DNA of 64,000 bases from Candidatus Streptomyces philanthi (GCA_018114805.1 CP073042.1:496001-560000); one strand, 5' to 3'. Positions 37,792-48,921 are shown, counted from the first letter of the stretch. A program made the numbers and translations. Notes: generated from the letters alone by a model not told the origin.

Positions 37792-40700
37792 TTACGCCTC
37801 CCAGACGGTGACCGCCGTACGGTCGTCGGCGTAGCTCTTCACCCGCAGCCGTACGTCGGCCAGGTAGGCCGCGAGTCCTGGCGATTGTCCCTGCGACCAC
37901 CGCTCGCGCAGCGCCTCCGCGAGCGCCGGCTGCCCGGTGAACGGCTCCGCCAGGCCCGGGCTGCACAGCAGCAGCGCGTCGCCCGGCCGGGCGACGGCCG
38001 CCTGGAACCGGAACGGTTCGACGGCGGCGCCCGTGGCCGCCGCCCCGCTCGGCTCCGCGCCGGGCCCGCCCGGCGCGGCCCGTGACTCGCCGGCGCCGCC
38101 ACCACCGGCCCCCGGCTCAGTGCCCGCGGGCTCACTGGCCAGGGGCAGGCCCACGGCGATCCGTGGGTCGGCGGCCGGACCGGCAGCGGGCGGGGCCTGG
38201 TCGCCGCCGGTGGTGGCGGTGATGGTGGTGGGGCCGCCGTCGGGGGGGCGGCGGGCCCGGTCGGCGCTGCCGGGGGAGGGACGGCGGCCGGCTCCACGTC
38301 CTGCCAGGCGCCGCCCCGCAACCGGAACAGCCCGCCGTCGCCGACGCCGAAGAAGACCCGGGTACGGCAGTCGGGGGCGACCGGCAGCAGCAGGCAGCGC
38401 AGCGACGCCGTGTACGCCGTCGGGTCGAGACCCAGTTCGTGGGCGTGCGCGCGCAGCCGGACGTAGGCCCGGTCGGTGAGCCGTTGCAGCCCCGACTTGA
38501 GGGCGGCGCGGCGCCCGCTGTGCACGCCGTCGGCGAGCCGGACGTGGCTGCGGCCGATCGCCCCGCCGATCGAGGCGCACAGTTCGCGGGCCGCCCGGTG
38601 CGCGAGCGGCGCGGCCCTGGCCCCGCTGGCCGCGGCCACCAACAGCAGCGCCTCGTCCCCGCTGCCGAAGCGCGGGGTGAGCAGCGCGTCGCGACGGGGC
38701 TCCCCGCGGTAGCGGGCCGAGTCGCCGCGCGAGAAGACGGCGCGCAGCGTGAGCGGGCCGTAGCTGGCCCCGTCGAGCGTGGTGTCGGGCACCAGGGCGT
38801 CGAGGTCCGCGGCGTCGGCCGGCGGCAGCGCGGTCGGCTCGGCCGCGTACGTCGGTGGGCGGGCCCCGACGAACTCCCCCTCGGCGCGCGGCTGACCGCT
38901 CCGGAACGGTCGTGCCTCGCCGCGACCGGCAGGCTGCGGCGCGGACCCGGCGCTCGCCTCCTCGGCACCCGACGCGGGCGCCTCGCCGGAGCCGCCCCGC
39001 GCGGCGGCGGACCCGGACGGGGCGGCGGCCGCTCCTGGCCGGTCCGCGACGGGGCCGTTCGGGCGACCCCGGTGCGGAGCGCTGGGGCGGCGCAACTCGG
39101 TCGTGGCCGGATGCTCGTCGGGCGAACTCCACGGGTCGGCGGGGCCGGGGGCCGTGGCGGGTACGTCGAGGATCGGCGCGCCGCGGGACGACGCCTGACG
39201 GGGCGGCACCTGGCGGGTGGGCAGGTCCCGCGTCGGTGCGTCGGCGGGCAGCGTGCCACGGGCCGGCGCGCGGCGGGTCGGCAGGCCGGCGGTCGGTATG
39301 TCACGGGCAGGTGGGCCGCCGGTGGATACGCCACTGGTGGGTCCTGAGCTGGTGGGTCCTGAGCCGGTCGGTACGACGTCGGTCGTGTCGTTCGCGCTGG
39401 CGCCGTGGGCGGCATCGGCATCGGCATCGGCATCGAGAGGAGCGGTGGCCTGCGTACCCGTGTCCGTAACCGTGCCAGGGGCGGTGTCGGAGCGAGGCTC
39501 GGGGCCGACGTGCGCGTGGGCGGCGGGGTGGTGGGTCGTGGCCTCGCGGGAGGTGCCGGTGGTCGGGGCGGCGGGCTCGTCGGAGGTGCGCAGCGCGTTG
39601 GGCGGTGTCGTGGGGCTCGGCATCGCGAACCCGACGGGCGTGCCGTAGCCGGAGAGGCCGGGGGCGCCGCCCTCGGTGCCGGGGGGCGAGGGCGGTTCCC
39701 AGGGCGCCCGGGCGGTCGGCCGGGGCCGGTTCGCGCTCCCGAGCGGGCCGCACTCCGCCGTCGGCCTCGGCCCGCGCCCCGCCGCCGAGGGCGGCGCCCC
39801 CGAACAACACGTCCCAGGGCCAGCCGGCCACCGGAGCGCCAACCGTCGGGGCACCCTCCCCCGACGGCGCCCCGACCGCGCCAACGGGGCCCGCGTCGCC
39901 GGACGATATGCGCCCCGCTGACGGTCCGGAGCCCCCGGCCGGCCCCGGTGGCTCCTGCTCCCGCACCGAACCCCGCCGCCCCGTGCCCTGTGGGCCGCCA
40001 GACGCCTCGGGGTTCCCGACCGGTCCCGACGGCCCGGGTCGGCCGTCGGGACTGCCCGGGGCGGGGCCGTCCGGAGCGGACCCATCGGGGGCGGGGCCGG
40101 CGGAGCCGGGACCGTACGTCGCTGGCTGGTGCGCGGCGGGCTCGTCGGCAGCCGGCACCTCCGGCGTCGACGCCTGGGCCTGGGCCTGGGGCTCGGAGAT
40201 TGGTCCCCACCAGGCCAAAACCTGTGCGGTGGCGGGCTGTTCCCACCACGGCAGTTCCTCGGCCGGCGGGCTCGGCGCCTTCGCCGCTTCCGGAGCGTGA
40301 GCCGCTGCCGGTGCCTGAGCCGCCTCCGGCGCCTGAGCCGCTGCCGGGGCCTCCGGGCATTCCGGCTGCTGCGGGGCCTGCGGGGCGCGCGGTGCCGTTG
40401 GGGTCCGCGCTTCCGCTGGGGTGCCTTTCGTCGTCGAGGCATCCGGCGCGGCGACGGGCCGGTCCGGCTGCTGCGGTGGCTGCGCCTCCTCGCGTGGCAG
40501 GGCGGGCTCCGGCGGGCTCGCGGGGACCGGCGGCGCGGAGGTGCGGGCGGCGCGGCGGGAGCCTCGTACGAGGGCGCGGACGGCGGCGCCGAAGGCGTGG
40601 GCGGGAGCGCGGGTCCGGCCGGAGCGGGTGGCGTGGCGGGAGCGACGGGGGCCTCGCGCGGGGGCGCGGTCGGCGGTTCGGGCGGGACCACGGGGGGACG

Positions 40701-40877
40701 GGCGTCCTCCGGCGCGGCCTGGTCCGGCGGTGTACCGAGCGTCTGGGCAGCCGAGTCGAAGCGGTCATCCAGTGAGTCCGGACCGACGGCGGGACCGGTG
40801 TCGCCCTGGTCCGCCTCGTACAACTCCCGCCACCAGTCGTCCTCGTGGCCGTGGCGGTGTTCCCCCTGCTGGCTCAT
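37792..40877 (-). CDS. PP2C-like protein phosphatase domain with long Pro/Ala-rich N-terminus, several frameshifts
   Basis: ATG 40877 begins SQQGEHRHGHEDDWWRELYE. A low-complexity Pro/Ala/Gly-rich region of about 600 residues follows, with short repeats (DADADADA; SGPTSSGPTSG). The C-terminal third is a PP2C-like module: SYGPLTLRAVFSRGDSARYR, ALLLVAAASGARAAPLAHRA, VFFGVGDGGLFRLRGGAWQD, and the final RPGDALLLCSPGLAEPF. Frame changes occur around 40500, in 39650-40220 and near 38250, the last ones restoring the ending VKSYADDRTAVTVWEA at the TAA 37792. Related Streptomyces proteins are described as protein phosphatase 2C domain proteins; some PP2C metal ligands cannot be confirmed here. Probably cytoplasmic signalling. 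Confidence 0.7.
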
Positions 40878-41094
40878 GGCCCATATTCTCTACCGCACAC
40901 GACGCACATGGACCGGAAGACCAGAACGTCTCCACACCCCGTTCGAGGCGGCGGCCCCGGTCACCGCGAGGTCGGCCCCGGCCGATCGACTGGGCAGGAA
41001 CGCGCTTGCCAGTGCGAGGATGTGTGCCCGCGCGGGGCGGGTTCACGCCGCGGCGTATTCCCGTCGCACCCGTCGTTGGCCCGCCTCCCGCCCA

Positions 41095-41125
41095 CCGGCT
41101 TTCGCTAACCGGCTTTTCGCTAACC
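41095..41125. repeat. Short imperfect tandem repeat upstream of the LuxR gene
   Basis: Two neighbouring copies of CCGGCTTTTCGCTAA-like sequence (one lacking a T) lie 20-50 bases before ATG 41146. Their position suggests a promoter-proximal duplication or a regulator-binding site. Confidence 0.5.
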
Positions 41126-41145
41126 GACTCTCTGGAGGTCGCGGC

Positions 41146-42542
41146 ATGCTGAGCGCACTAGGGGCTGGACGAAGGACAGGAGTCGGCGTACCGGACCCTG
41201 GTGGCGCTCGGCGCCGCCGAGGTTCCCGAACTCGCCCTCCGGCTGTTCCGCTCAGAGGAGGACGTCGAGCGGGCGCTGCGCCGCCTGGAGCGGCAGGGGC
41301 TCGCGGCCCGGTCCGCCGGGCGCGCCGAACGCTGGGTCGCCGTGCCGCCCGACGCCGCGCTGGGCACGCTGCTCGGCCGGCGCCGCCAGGAGTTGGAGCG
41401 GGCGGAGCGGGCCGTCGCCGTCTTGAGCGACGAGTACCGCAACGGGGTGCCCCGGTCGGCGACGCAGGACGCCGTGGAGATCGCCCGCGGCACGACCGCC
41501 ATCGGCCACCGCTCGCTGCAACTGCTCGCGGCCGCGACCGAGGAGGTGTGCGCGCTCGTTCCCGCGACGGAACGACTGCCGCGCGGCGTGCCGTTGCGCC
41601 CCGGCGTACGCGACCGCGTGGTGGTCGAGCGGGCGCTGCTGTCGCGCCCCGCGGCGCTCGGCGAACTCGCGGCGTCTCTGAGGCACGGCTACGAGGCCAA
41701 GGTCCGCGTGGTGAACCGGCTGCCGACGACCCTGCTGGCCGTGGACGGACACCTCGCGCTCGTGGCGCTGCACCGCCCGTGCTGCGCCACGACGCCCAGC
41801 CGTGGTCCCGGCGCCACGAGCGAGGCGTACGACGGCGCGCCCGCCGAGCCCCGGGACGAGCCGTACTCGGCCGTGTACGCCGGCATCCACACCGGCTCGT
41901 ACGCCGGCGTCTGTGACGAGGGGCGTGCGTGCGCGGGGCGCGCGGCGAGGCGCTGGTCGTCCACCCCAGCGGGCTGCTCGCCGCGCTGCTCGCGCTCTTC
42001 GAGAGGATCTGGCGGGAGGCCGTGCCGCTGCGGCCGGAGGCCGCGCGGCCCGACCGGCGGCGCCGTCGCCCGCGCCGTCCGACGGCCCGGACGCGACGGA
42101 CCTGGACATACTGTCGCTGCTGCTGGCCGGGTTGACCGACGCCAGCGTCGCCAAGCAACTCGACCTCGGGCTGCGCACCGTGCAGCGCCGAGTGAAGGGG
42201 CTGATGGAGCGGGCGGGCGTGAAGACCAGGCTCCAGCTCGGCTGGCACGCGTACGAGCTTCGCTGGATATCCCGCCCGCCCCGCCCGGCCGCCGCCTCCG
42301 CCTCTGTCGGCGCCCTGCCCGAGGGGGACCGTCCCCACGCCCCGCAGTCCCCGCCACCGCCCCGCCCCCCGATGCCCCGCACGCCGGCGCACGGCGGCGT
42401 GCCCGCGCACGCGACCGGGCAACCCGGCGAAGGCAGGCGCCAACCGGGCCGCGAACGCCACGATCCGCGACGGCAACAGGCCGACGCGGCTGAGACCCAC
42501 GGCCCTACGCCGGGAGCCCGGCCAGCCCGCGAGCCACGGTGA
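41146..42542 (+). CDS. TrmB/LuxR-type helix-turn-helix regulator, frameshifted
   Basis: ATG 41146 follows GGAGG at 6 bases. MLSALG is followed by an indel at about 41160, then LDEGQESAYRTLVALGAAEV, a TrmB-like N-terminal winged helix (LFRSEEDVERALRRLERQGL). A phospholipase-D-like or sensor middle region includes HGYEAKVRVVNRLPTTLLAV. Breaks at about 41940 and 42040 lead into the C-terminal LuxR HTH: ILSLLLAGLTDASVAKQLDL then GLRTVQRRVKGLMERAGVKT. The tail after 42270 is Pro-rich and probably read-through. Streptomycetes have many such TrmB-LuxR hybrids, often cluster-situated. Targets unknown. Confidence 0.8.
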
Positions 42543-42650
42543 CGGCCCGCGCTAGCCGCAGGACCCGACGGGCCGGGCCGGCCCGCAGAACACTCAGTAC
42601 CCCGCCCCCGGCGACGACACGACCACACCCGCCACCGCACGAAGCACCGA

Positions 42651-42680
42651 CACCAGCACCAGCACCAGCACCAGCACCAG
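42651..42680. repeat. Hexanucleotide tandem repeat (CACCAG)5
   Basis: Five head-to-tail CACCAG units in the gap before the DUF456 gene. Such repeats change length by slippage. It lies 46 bases before the start codon at 42727, so copy number might influence spacing of expression signals. Confidence 0.75.
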
Positions 42681-42726
42681 AGAACGTCGATGAGCGTTCG
42701 CCGGCGTGGTCCGGCAGGCTGCGGCC

Positions 42727-43203
42727 ATGGGTACTGGGCAGCTCGTTCTCGACGGCCTGGTGCTGCTGTTCGGGCTGGTCGGCGTCGTGCTGCCGGGGGT
42801 GCCGGGACCGCTGCTCGTCTGGGCCGGAGTGCTGTGGTGGTCGATGGCCGAGCAGACCTCGGTGGCCTGGGCGCTGCTGGCCGGGGCGACGGCCGCGCTG
42901 TTGCTCAACCAGGCGCTCAGATGGCTGCTGCCCGCCCGCGACATGCGGGGCTCGGCATCAGGCACGCTCCTGCTCGCCGCGTGCGCGGCGGGCGTCGGCT
43001 TCGTCGTCCTGCCCGTGATCGGCGCGGCACCGGGCTTCCTGGCGGGGCTCTACGCCGCCGAGCGCATCCGCCTCGGCGCGCACGGCCCGGCCTGGGTCTC
43101 CACCCGCGACGCCCTGCGCGCCATCGGCTTCGCCGTCCTGGTCGAGCTGGTCATCTGCCTGCTGATCACCAGCGCCTGGCTGGCCACGGTGATCTTCGGC
43201 TGA
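42727..43203 (+). CDS. DUF456 membrane protein
   Basis: Intact, 158 residues. Four to five membrane segments: LVLDGLVLLFGLVGVVLPGV, WALLAGATAALLLNQALRWL, LLLAACAAGVGFVVLPVIGA and AIGFAVLVELVICLLITSAW. The GLVGVVLPGVPGPLLVWAG loop is the DUF456 signature and GAAPGFLAGLYAAERIRLG its second half. Function of the family is unknown. No ribosome site stands out, but ATG 42727 fits the family. Confidence 0.88.
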   Translation: MGTGQLVLDGLVLLFGLVGVVLPGVPGPLLVWAGVLWWSMAEQTSVAWALLAGATAALLLNQALRWLLPARDMRGSASGTLLLAACAAGVGFVVLPVIGAAPGFLAGLYAAERIRLGAHGPAWVSTRDALRAIGFAVLVELVICLLITSAWLATVIFG

Positions 43204-43256
43204 GTGGTGGGGGGACCTGGGGTCGCCTGGCCGGCGTCGGCCCGGCCGGGCCGGGC

Positions 43257-44103
43257 TCACGTGGTGTGGAGCGCGGAGAAGGCCAGCAGGAGTGCCGCCG
43301 TCCGTGGCGGCTCCTCCAGAATAGGCGCGTGTCAGGCACCCGTCAGCACCTCGACCCGCGCGCCCGGGACGGCGCGGTAGTCCGCCACGGACGAGGGGCG
43401 CCACCTGCGGTCCTGGTCGCCGAAGATCACCTGCAGTGGCTTGCCGACGGCCGTCAGCCGCGCCGGCAGCGCCCGCTGGCTCAGATAGGCGCCGGCCGCC
43501 CGCGCTGCCGCGGTCACCGCCTGGTAGGTCATGCCCCGCAGTTCCTCGACGAGTTCCGACGGGACGTCGTAGCCCTCGCGGAAGCCCATGCTCGCGAAGT
43601 AGCGTATCCGCTCGTCGGACGGCGGCCAGCGCGCGGGGTCGAGCACGGTGGTCTCCGGCGCGATGAAGGCGTCCATGCTCAGGCCGGTGTTGATGAGCGA
43701 GAGCGCGGTCACCAGGTCACACCGCTGCTCGGCGAGAGCGGTGGCGGCGTAGCCGCCGCTGGAGTGGCCGACGGCCACGACGTGCTCGACGCCCAGCCGG
43801 TCGCGCCGTGCCGAGCAGGCGCGCGTGCTCGGGGGTCTGGTAGCCGCGGTCGTCGACCGGCACGGCCGATCGGCCGTGCCCCAGCAGGTCGACGCGGATG
43901 ACGTGGTGGGACGAGGTCAGCAGGGGCACCAGCGCGTCCCACGAGCGGCTGGAGGTGGCGGAACCGTGGATGAGAAGGAGCGCGGGGGCGTCGCGGGAGC
44001 CGTCCTGGCGGACGTGCACGTCGCCGTGTTCCAGGCGGAGGATCGAGCCGTCGCCGGCGTCGGCGACGCCGCGCGCCTCGGAGTGTTCGTCGGATGGCGT
44101 CAT
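43257..44103 (-). pseudogene. Alpha/beta hydrolase, one frameshift and one in-frame stop
   Basis: ATG 44103. The N-terminal half has LLLIHGSATSSRSWDALVPL (oxyanion loop HGSAT) and VIRVDLLGHGRSAVPVDDRG. A break at about 43815 leads to VGHSSGGYAATALAEQR, the nucleophile elbow G-H-S-S-G. Lid and core follow (GMTYQAVTAAARAAGAYLSQ, PLQVIFGDQDRRW with the acid Asp). A TGA at 43332-43334 cuts VLTGA, but the same frame goes on HAPILEEPPRTAALLLAFSA to a TGA at 43257-43259, including the catalytic His. So the visible product would lack His. Substrate unknown. Confidence 0.78.
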
Positions 44104-44179
44104 GCGCCCACTGTCACCCCCGGCACGCGCCCCCGGCTTGGACGAATGTTCCCCCTCGCCACTGCCGACGGGGGCCGCC

Positions 44180-45048
44180 ATGGCTGACCGGGGTGAGCCC
44201 GCCGCCTGGGACGTCGCCCGCCCGCCGCGCCCGAGCCGGGTGGCCGGGGCCGACATGGCCGGGTTCCGGGTCACGAACCTGGCGGCCGGCGGTCTGCGGG
44301 TGGTCCCGCACCCGGCCGTGATGCTCGTCTTGGAGTTCGGCACCGGCACGCCCACCGTGGCCGACGGGACCGGGCGACACCACCGGGGAAGCCTCGTCGC
44401 CGGGCCCGGGTTCGGCTCCGGGGGGCGGGGTCCGGGCGTGGGGTGAGCACGTCGAGTGCGTACAGGTGCGGCCGTCTCCCGTGCTCGCGCGCGGGGTGCT
44501 TGGGCGTCCGCCCGGCCGATCTGACCGGCACGGCGGTTGTGCTCGACGACCTGTGGGGCCGGTCGGCGGCGCGGTTGCGCGAGCGACTGGGCGAGAGCCC
44601 CACGTGGCGAGATCGTTTCGCGCTGATCGACGCGCTGCTCGCCCGCCGGTGCGCGGCGCGGCCGCCGGCGGACCCGGCGGTGGTCTGGGCCTGGAACCAG
44701 ATCGTCGCCAGCGGTGGGCGCGTCCGCGTCGACGGCCTGGCCACCGAACTCGGCTGGAGCCGCAAGCGCCTGTGGTCCCGCTTCCACGCGCACCTCGGCA
44801 TGGCGCCCAAGCACGCCGCGAAGCTGGTCCGCTTCGACCATGCGGTGCACCGCATGGTCGCGGGGCACGGCGCGGCCCGGGTGGCGGCCGACAGCGGCTA
44901 CTGCGACCAGTCGCACCTACACCGGGACGTCAGGGCGTTCGCCGGCGCCACGCCGGCGGCCGTGGTGGACGAGCCGTTCCTGACGGTGGACGCCCGCGCC
45001 TGGCCGACCGGACCACCGGTTCGAAGGGGCCCCGCACAGCGACGCTGA
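44180..45048 (+). CDS. AraC-family regulator, frameshifted
   Basis: ATG 44180 opens a cupin-like N-terminal half (FRVTNLAAGGLRVVPHPAVM, LVLEFGTGTPTVADG). Breaks around 44430-44520 move the frame; ADLTGTAVVLDDLWGRSAAR and FALIDALLARRC follow. The C-terminal AraC DNA-binding domain has the first HTH GRVRVDGLATELGWSRKRLW, SRFHAHLGMAPKHAAKLVRF and the second HTH AARVAADSGYCDQSHLHRDV. It is divergent from the hydrolase 77 bases away, so it may control that gene. About 285 residues in total, normal for the family. Confidence 0.82.
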
Positions 45049-45314
45049 ACATCGCCGAGCGGCGCGGAGGCGGCGTCCACCGTACCCGCCCTGCCGGCCC
45101 CGATCGAGCTGTCAGGGTGACACGGTTGCGGATACCTCTGGTGACAGCGGGTGCATACGTGTAGCGTCTGTTCAAGCTGTCATGGTTCGGAAGTACCCTT
45201 TCGCCCACATCCTCGGCGTGGGCGTTCTGCTGTGTTGTGCCGCAGGAACCAGGGCGATCACCTCCGTCCCCCGCACCTCGCGGGGAGACGCACATCGGCT
45301 GGAAGGCATGAAAC
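45049..45314 (+). promoter_or_regulatory. Promoter and long 5' leader of the cold-shock gene
   Basis: 266 bases without a gene before cspA, less GC-rich between 45120 and 45250 than the flanks. Long untranslated leaders are usual for cold-shock genes and act as RNA thermosensors or anti-termination targets. GGAAGG at 45300-45306 is the ribosome site. The exact promoter was not resolved. Confidence 0.5.
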
Positions 45315-45518
45315 ATGGCTACAGGAACTGTGAAGTGGTTCAACGCTGAAAAGGGCTTCGGCTTCATCGCCCAGGACGGCGGCGGCCCGGACGTGTTCGC
45401 GCACTACTCCGCGATCAACTCCACCGGCTTCCGCGAGCTCCAGGAAGGCCAGGCCGTGACGTTCGACGTCACCCAGGGCCAGAAGGGCCCCCAGGCCGAG
45501 AACATCAACGTCGCCTGA
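45315..45518 (+). CDS. cspA: Cold-shock domain protein
   Basis: Intact, 67 residues: [20 protein letters not shown] carries RNP1 (KGFGFI) and [16 protein letters not shown] carries the RNP2-like VFAHY. One OB-fold domain, binding single-stranded RNA and DNA as an RNA chaperone. Ends [10 protein letters not shown], typical of streptomycete CspA/SC7.0-type proteins. ATG chosen by the GGAAGG site upstream. A strong hairpin follows the stop. Confidence 0.96.
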   Translation: MATGTVKWFNAEKGFGFIAQDGGGPDVFAHYSAINSTGFRELQEGQAVTFDVTQGQKGPQAENINVA

Positions 45519-45532
45519 CGACCCCTCGCCCA

Positions 45533-45561
45533 CGCCCGGGGCCGTACGACCGCCCCGGGCG
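45533..45561. terminator. Hairpin terminator after cspA
   Basis: CGCCCGGGGC pairs with GCCCCGGGCG (10 bp) around a 9-base loop, 14 bases after the cspA stop. No T-run, as usual in this group. Confidence 0.7.
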
Positions 45562-45801
45562 GACCCGGCCGTCTGACGGGCACCGCGACAGCGGGGCCCG
45601 GTCTTCCGACGACGAAGTCTCGGACGATGACGGCCGGGTTGTGGGCGGCACCTGAGCAGGGCCGTGCAGCACACTGTGCCGCGTCCGTACGCGGGCACAC
45701 GGTAGTTCCCGGGAAGCCACCACTTCCCCTCCCGTGGGGCGCGCCGTGCCCCGCCACGACCACGCGCTCCGCCCCCTCCACCAGTTGGGCCGGCACGGCC
45801 C

Positions 45802-47253
45802 CTAACCCCGGTACGCCTCCAGCAACCGCAACCACACCTCACTGATCGTCGGATAGGCCGGCACCGCGTGCCAGAGCCGGTCGATGGGGATCTCGGCCAC
45901 CACGGCCAGGGTCGCGGAGTGCAGGAGTTCGCCGACGGCGGGGCCCGCGAAGGTGGCGCCGATCAGGTGGCCGCGGTCCAGGTCGACGACGATGCGGGCC
46001 TGGCCGCGGTAGCCGTCCACGTACAGACTGGCGCCCGCCACCTGGCCCAGGTCCTGGTCGATCACGCGCACACGGCGGCCCGCGCGCTCCGCCTCGGCGG
46101 CGTTCAGGCCCACGGCCGCCACCTCGGGGTCGGTGAACACGAGCTGCGGGGCGCCCGCGCGGTCGGGGGTGGCGGCGTGCGCGCCCCACGGGTCGGTCTC
46201 CAGGAGCGGCAGGCCCTACGCCCGGGCGGCGATGACGGCGCCCGCAACGCGCGCCTGGTACTTGCCCTGGTGGGTGAGGAGCGCCCGGTGGTTGGCGTCG
46301 CCCACCGCGTACAGCCAGCCGCCCGCCAGGTCGCGCACCTGACAGGTGTCGTCCACGTCGAGCCACGCGCCGGGCGTCAGCCCGACCGTCTCCAGGCCGA
46401 GGTCGTCGGTGCGCGGTGCCCGGCCAGTGGCGAAGAGGACCTCGTCCGCTTCGAGGGTGTCGCCCGCACCCGCCCCGTCGCCGGAGAGGGTGAGCGTGAC
46501 GGGCCCGGTCGGGTCGGGGCGCCGTACCTCCGTCACCGACGTGCCGGTGCGGAGGTCCACGCCGGCCTCGGTGAGCGCGGCGGCGATCAGTTCGCCGGCG
46601 AACGGCTCCATCCGGGGCAGCAGGCCCTGACCGCGGACCAGCAGGGTCACCTCGGCGCCGAGCGCCCGCCAGGTGGTAGTCATCTCGACGGCGACGCCAC
46701 CGCCCACCACGGCGAGCCGCCCCGGGACGCTGGCGGTGCTGGTGGCCTCGCGGCTCGTCCACGGCCGCGCGTCGGCGAGCCCCGGCAGGTCGGACAGGGC
46801 GGCGCGGCTGCCGGTGCAGACCGCGACGGCGTGGCGCGCGGTGAGCGTGCGCTGTCGGCCGTCCGGCTCCGTCACCGTGACCCGGCGGGGCCCGTCGAGG
46901 CATCCGTGCCCGCGCACCAGGTCGATGCCCGCCGAGTCCAGCCACTGGGCCTGGCCGTCGTCCTTCCAGTGCGAGGCGAACGCGTCGCGGTGGGCCAGCA
47001 CGGCCGGCGCGTCTAGCGGCCCGGTCACGGCCTGCCGCAGGCCCGGCGTGCGCCGGGCGTCGGCCCGCGCGAGCACCGGGCGCAGCAGTGCCTTGCTGGG
47101 CATGCAGGCCCAGTACGAGCACTCGCCGCCGATCAGTTCGCTCTCCACGACGGCGGCGGACAGGCCCTGCGCGTGTGCCCAGTCGGCTAGGTTCTCGCCG
47201 ACCGGGCCGGCGCCCAGGACGATGACGTCGTACGTATCCATGGCGGCATCCAT
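45802..47253 (-). CDS. Class I pyridine nucleotide-disulfide oxidoreductase, in-frame TAG
   Basis: About 483 codons. FAD motif YDVIVLGAGPVGENLADWAH; redox-active cysteines in GGECSYWACMPSKALLRP; NAD(P) motif RLAVVGGGVAVEMTTTWRAL; second FAD motif WLYAVGDANHRALLTHQGKY. A TAG at 46216-46218 follows AVIAARA, and the same frame continues GLPLLETDPWGAHAATPDRA, then the dimerisation domain (LVFTDPEVAAVGLNAAEAER) ending in HAVPAYPTISEVWLRLLEAY, which bears the catalytic His-x4-Glu. The visible product would therefore lack the His/Glu pair. Relatives are mercuric-reductase/dihydrolipoamide-dehydrogenase-like enzymes of unknown substrate. Confidence 0.85.
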
Positions 47254-47631
47254 CACAACCCGCCCTCTCTGTTGGCGACGGGGACCCGCGGTCCTCGGCG
47301 ACGGCTCGGCTACGGCGTCGACCGGGGCCGGCGGCCACGGTCACGCGACGGCGACGCGGCCCGGTCAGGCGCGGGTTCGGCACGGCTCGGTGCAAGCTGG
47401 TCGATCCGCTGTCGGCTGGCCCGGGTCACGCCCTCCGCAAGGCTCCATCCTTACCCAGGCGCCCGGGGCGAGCCACCCGGCGGAGCGGAAGGGGCAACGG
47501 GTCGCGGTGTCGGTCGCCCCGGCCGGGCGTACGCCGGGCCGGGGCGACCCGGTCGTGCGGGTCCCGGGGGCATGGCGCGTGGGGGCCGGGCCCGAGCGGG
47601 CCCGACCCTCTGGCGCCGGGCGCCCGGCGGG
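47254..47631. other. 378-bp gap containing a hairpin
   Basis: Lies between two minus-strand genes. It holds the rsgA terminator hairpin described separately and presumably the oxidoreductase promoter. No gene recognised. Confidence 0.5.
47513..47548. terminator. Hairpin terminator downstream of rsgA
   Basis: GTCGCCCCGGCC pairs perfectly with GGCCGGGGCGAC (12 bp) around a 12-base loop that is itself palindromic (GGCGTACGCC). It begins 84 bases beyond the rsgA stop. Confidence 0.7.
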
Positions 47632-48791
47632 TCACGGCTTGCGCTGCACGCCCCGCTTGCGTTCGATCATGTACCGGCTGAGCGCCTGCCGTTGCTTCCA
47701 GTCGCGCCGCATCTCGGCCCGCATCCGGGCGTCGGTGCGGGCGGCGATGCGCTCGTTCTCGCGCAGCAGCTTGCGGTAGCTGTCCAGCCGGCGCTGCTGG
47801 AGCGAGCCGTCCTCCACGGCGGCCAGGACGGCACAGTGCGGCTCCGCCTGGTGGGCGCAGTGGTGGGAACCTGCACCCCTCGGCCAGCGCCTCGATCTCG
47901 GCGAACACGCGGGCGACGCCGTCCTCCGCGTCCCACAGTCCGACGCCGCGCAGCCCGGGGGTGTCGATGAGCACCCCGCCCCAGGGCAGTGCGAGCAGGT
48001 TGCGGGTGGTGGTGTGCCGGCCCTTGCCGTCCATGTCCCGGGTGGCCCGCACCTCCTGGGCGTCCTCGCCGACGAGCGCGTTGGCGAGCGTGGACTTGCC
48101 GGGACCGGACTGGCCGAGCAGGACGGCCGTGCCACCGGCGAGCGAGGCGGCTAGGATGTCCAGGCCGTCGCCGGTGGTCGCGCTGACCGCGATGACCTGC
48201 ACGCCGGGCGCGCTGGCCGCGCAGCCGGCGACCAGGTGGCCGAGCGTGGCCGCATCGTCCACCAGGTCAGCCTTGGTCAGCACGACCAGCGGCGTCGCCC
48301 CGCTCTCCCAGGCCAGGGCCAGGAACCGCTCCACCCGCCCGAGGTCGAGTTCGACCGCGAGCGAGACGGCGATCAGGGCGTGGTCGACGTTGGCGGCCAG
48401 GATCTGGCCCTCGGACCGCTGCGACGAGGTGGAGCGCACGAAGGTGGTACGGCGCGGCAGGAGCGTCCGCACGTACCGCGGGTCGCGGCCCTCGGGGTCG
48501 AGCGCGCCCCAGTCGCCCGTGCACACCACCCGCAACGGGTCGTGCGGCGTGACGTACTCGGTGTCCGCGCGGACCACGCCGTACAGGGTGACGCTGTCGC
48601 ACTGACCGCGGTCGACCCGCAACCACGGGCCCGGGCACCAGCCCCTGCGCGGCGTACGGGGCGAACTCGGCCTCCCAGTCCGCATCCCAGCTGTACGGGA
48701 CGAGCGGGTGCGCGGCGGAGGAACCGGACGAGCCAGCGGGATGAGCGGAGGGAGAAGAAGAAAAGGAGGAGCGGGAAGAAGAGGATGACAC
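47632..48791 (-). CDS. rsgA: Ribosome small-subunit GTPase RsgA, two frameshifts
   Basis: GTG 48791 opens a Ser-rich leader, then YSWDADWEAEFAPYAAQGLV. A break near 48640 leads into the OB domain, then the circularly permuted GTPase: VLTKADLVDD (G4, first), VIAVSATTGDGLDILAASLA (G5), LLGQSGPGKSTLANALVGED (G1) and IDTPGLRGVGLWD (G3). G4-G5-G1-G3 order is diagnostic. A second break at about 47878 crosses the zinc site, whose HCAHQAEPHCAVLAAVEDGS continues in another frame to QRKP. RsgA helps late 30S assembly. Note GQSGPGKST has Pro in place of the usual Val/Ala in the P loop. Confidence 0.87.
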
Positions 48792-48849
48792 AGGGTGACC
48801 CTTCGGGAAGGGCCCCGGCCGGGCGCGACGACGCGCGACGAAGAGAGGA

Positions 48850-48921
48850 TCAGCCGGGGACCACGGAGGTGGACGTGATGAACTCGCGGAAGCGGGCAGC
48901 GCCCAGCGCAACGACAGCCAT
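48850..48921 (-). CDS. 23-codon small ORF with a strong ribosome site, upstream of rsgA
   Basis: ATG 48921 is preceded at 9 bases by a full AAGGAGG (48931-48937 on the other strand) and encodes MAVVALGAARFREFITSTSV plus VPG before TGA. It ends 58 bases before the rsgA GTG. Ribosome site and position suggest a translated leader peptide; no family known to me. The peptide has no cluster of a single amino acid that would mark an attenuator. Confidence 0.5.
   Translation of the reverse strand: MAVVALGAARFREFITSTSVVPG

Noticed and set aside
45049..45314. A riboswitch before cspA
   Set aside because: The region fits a cold-shock leader, but I could not fold it into any known riboswitch class by eye and see no conserved core.
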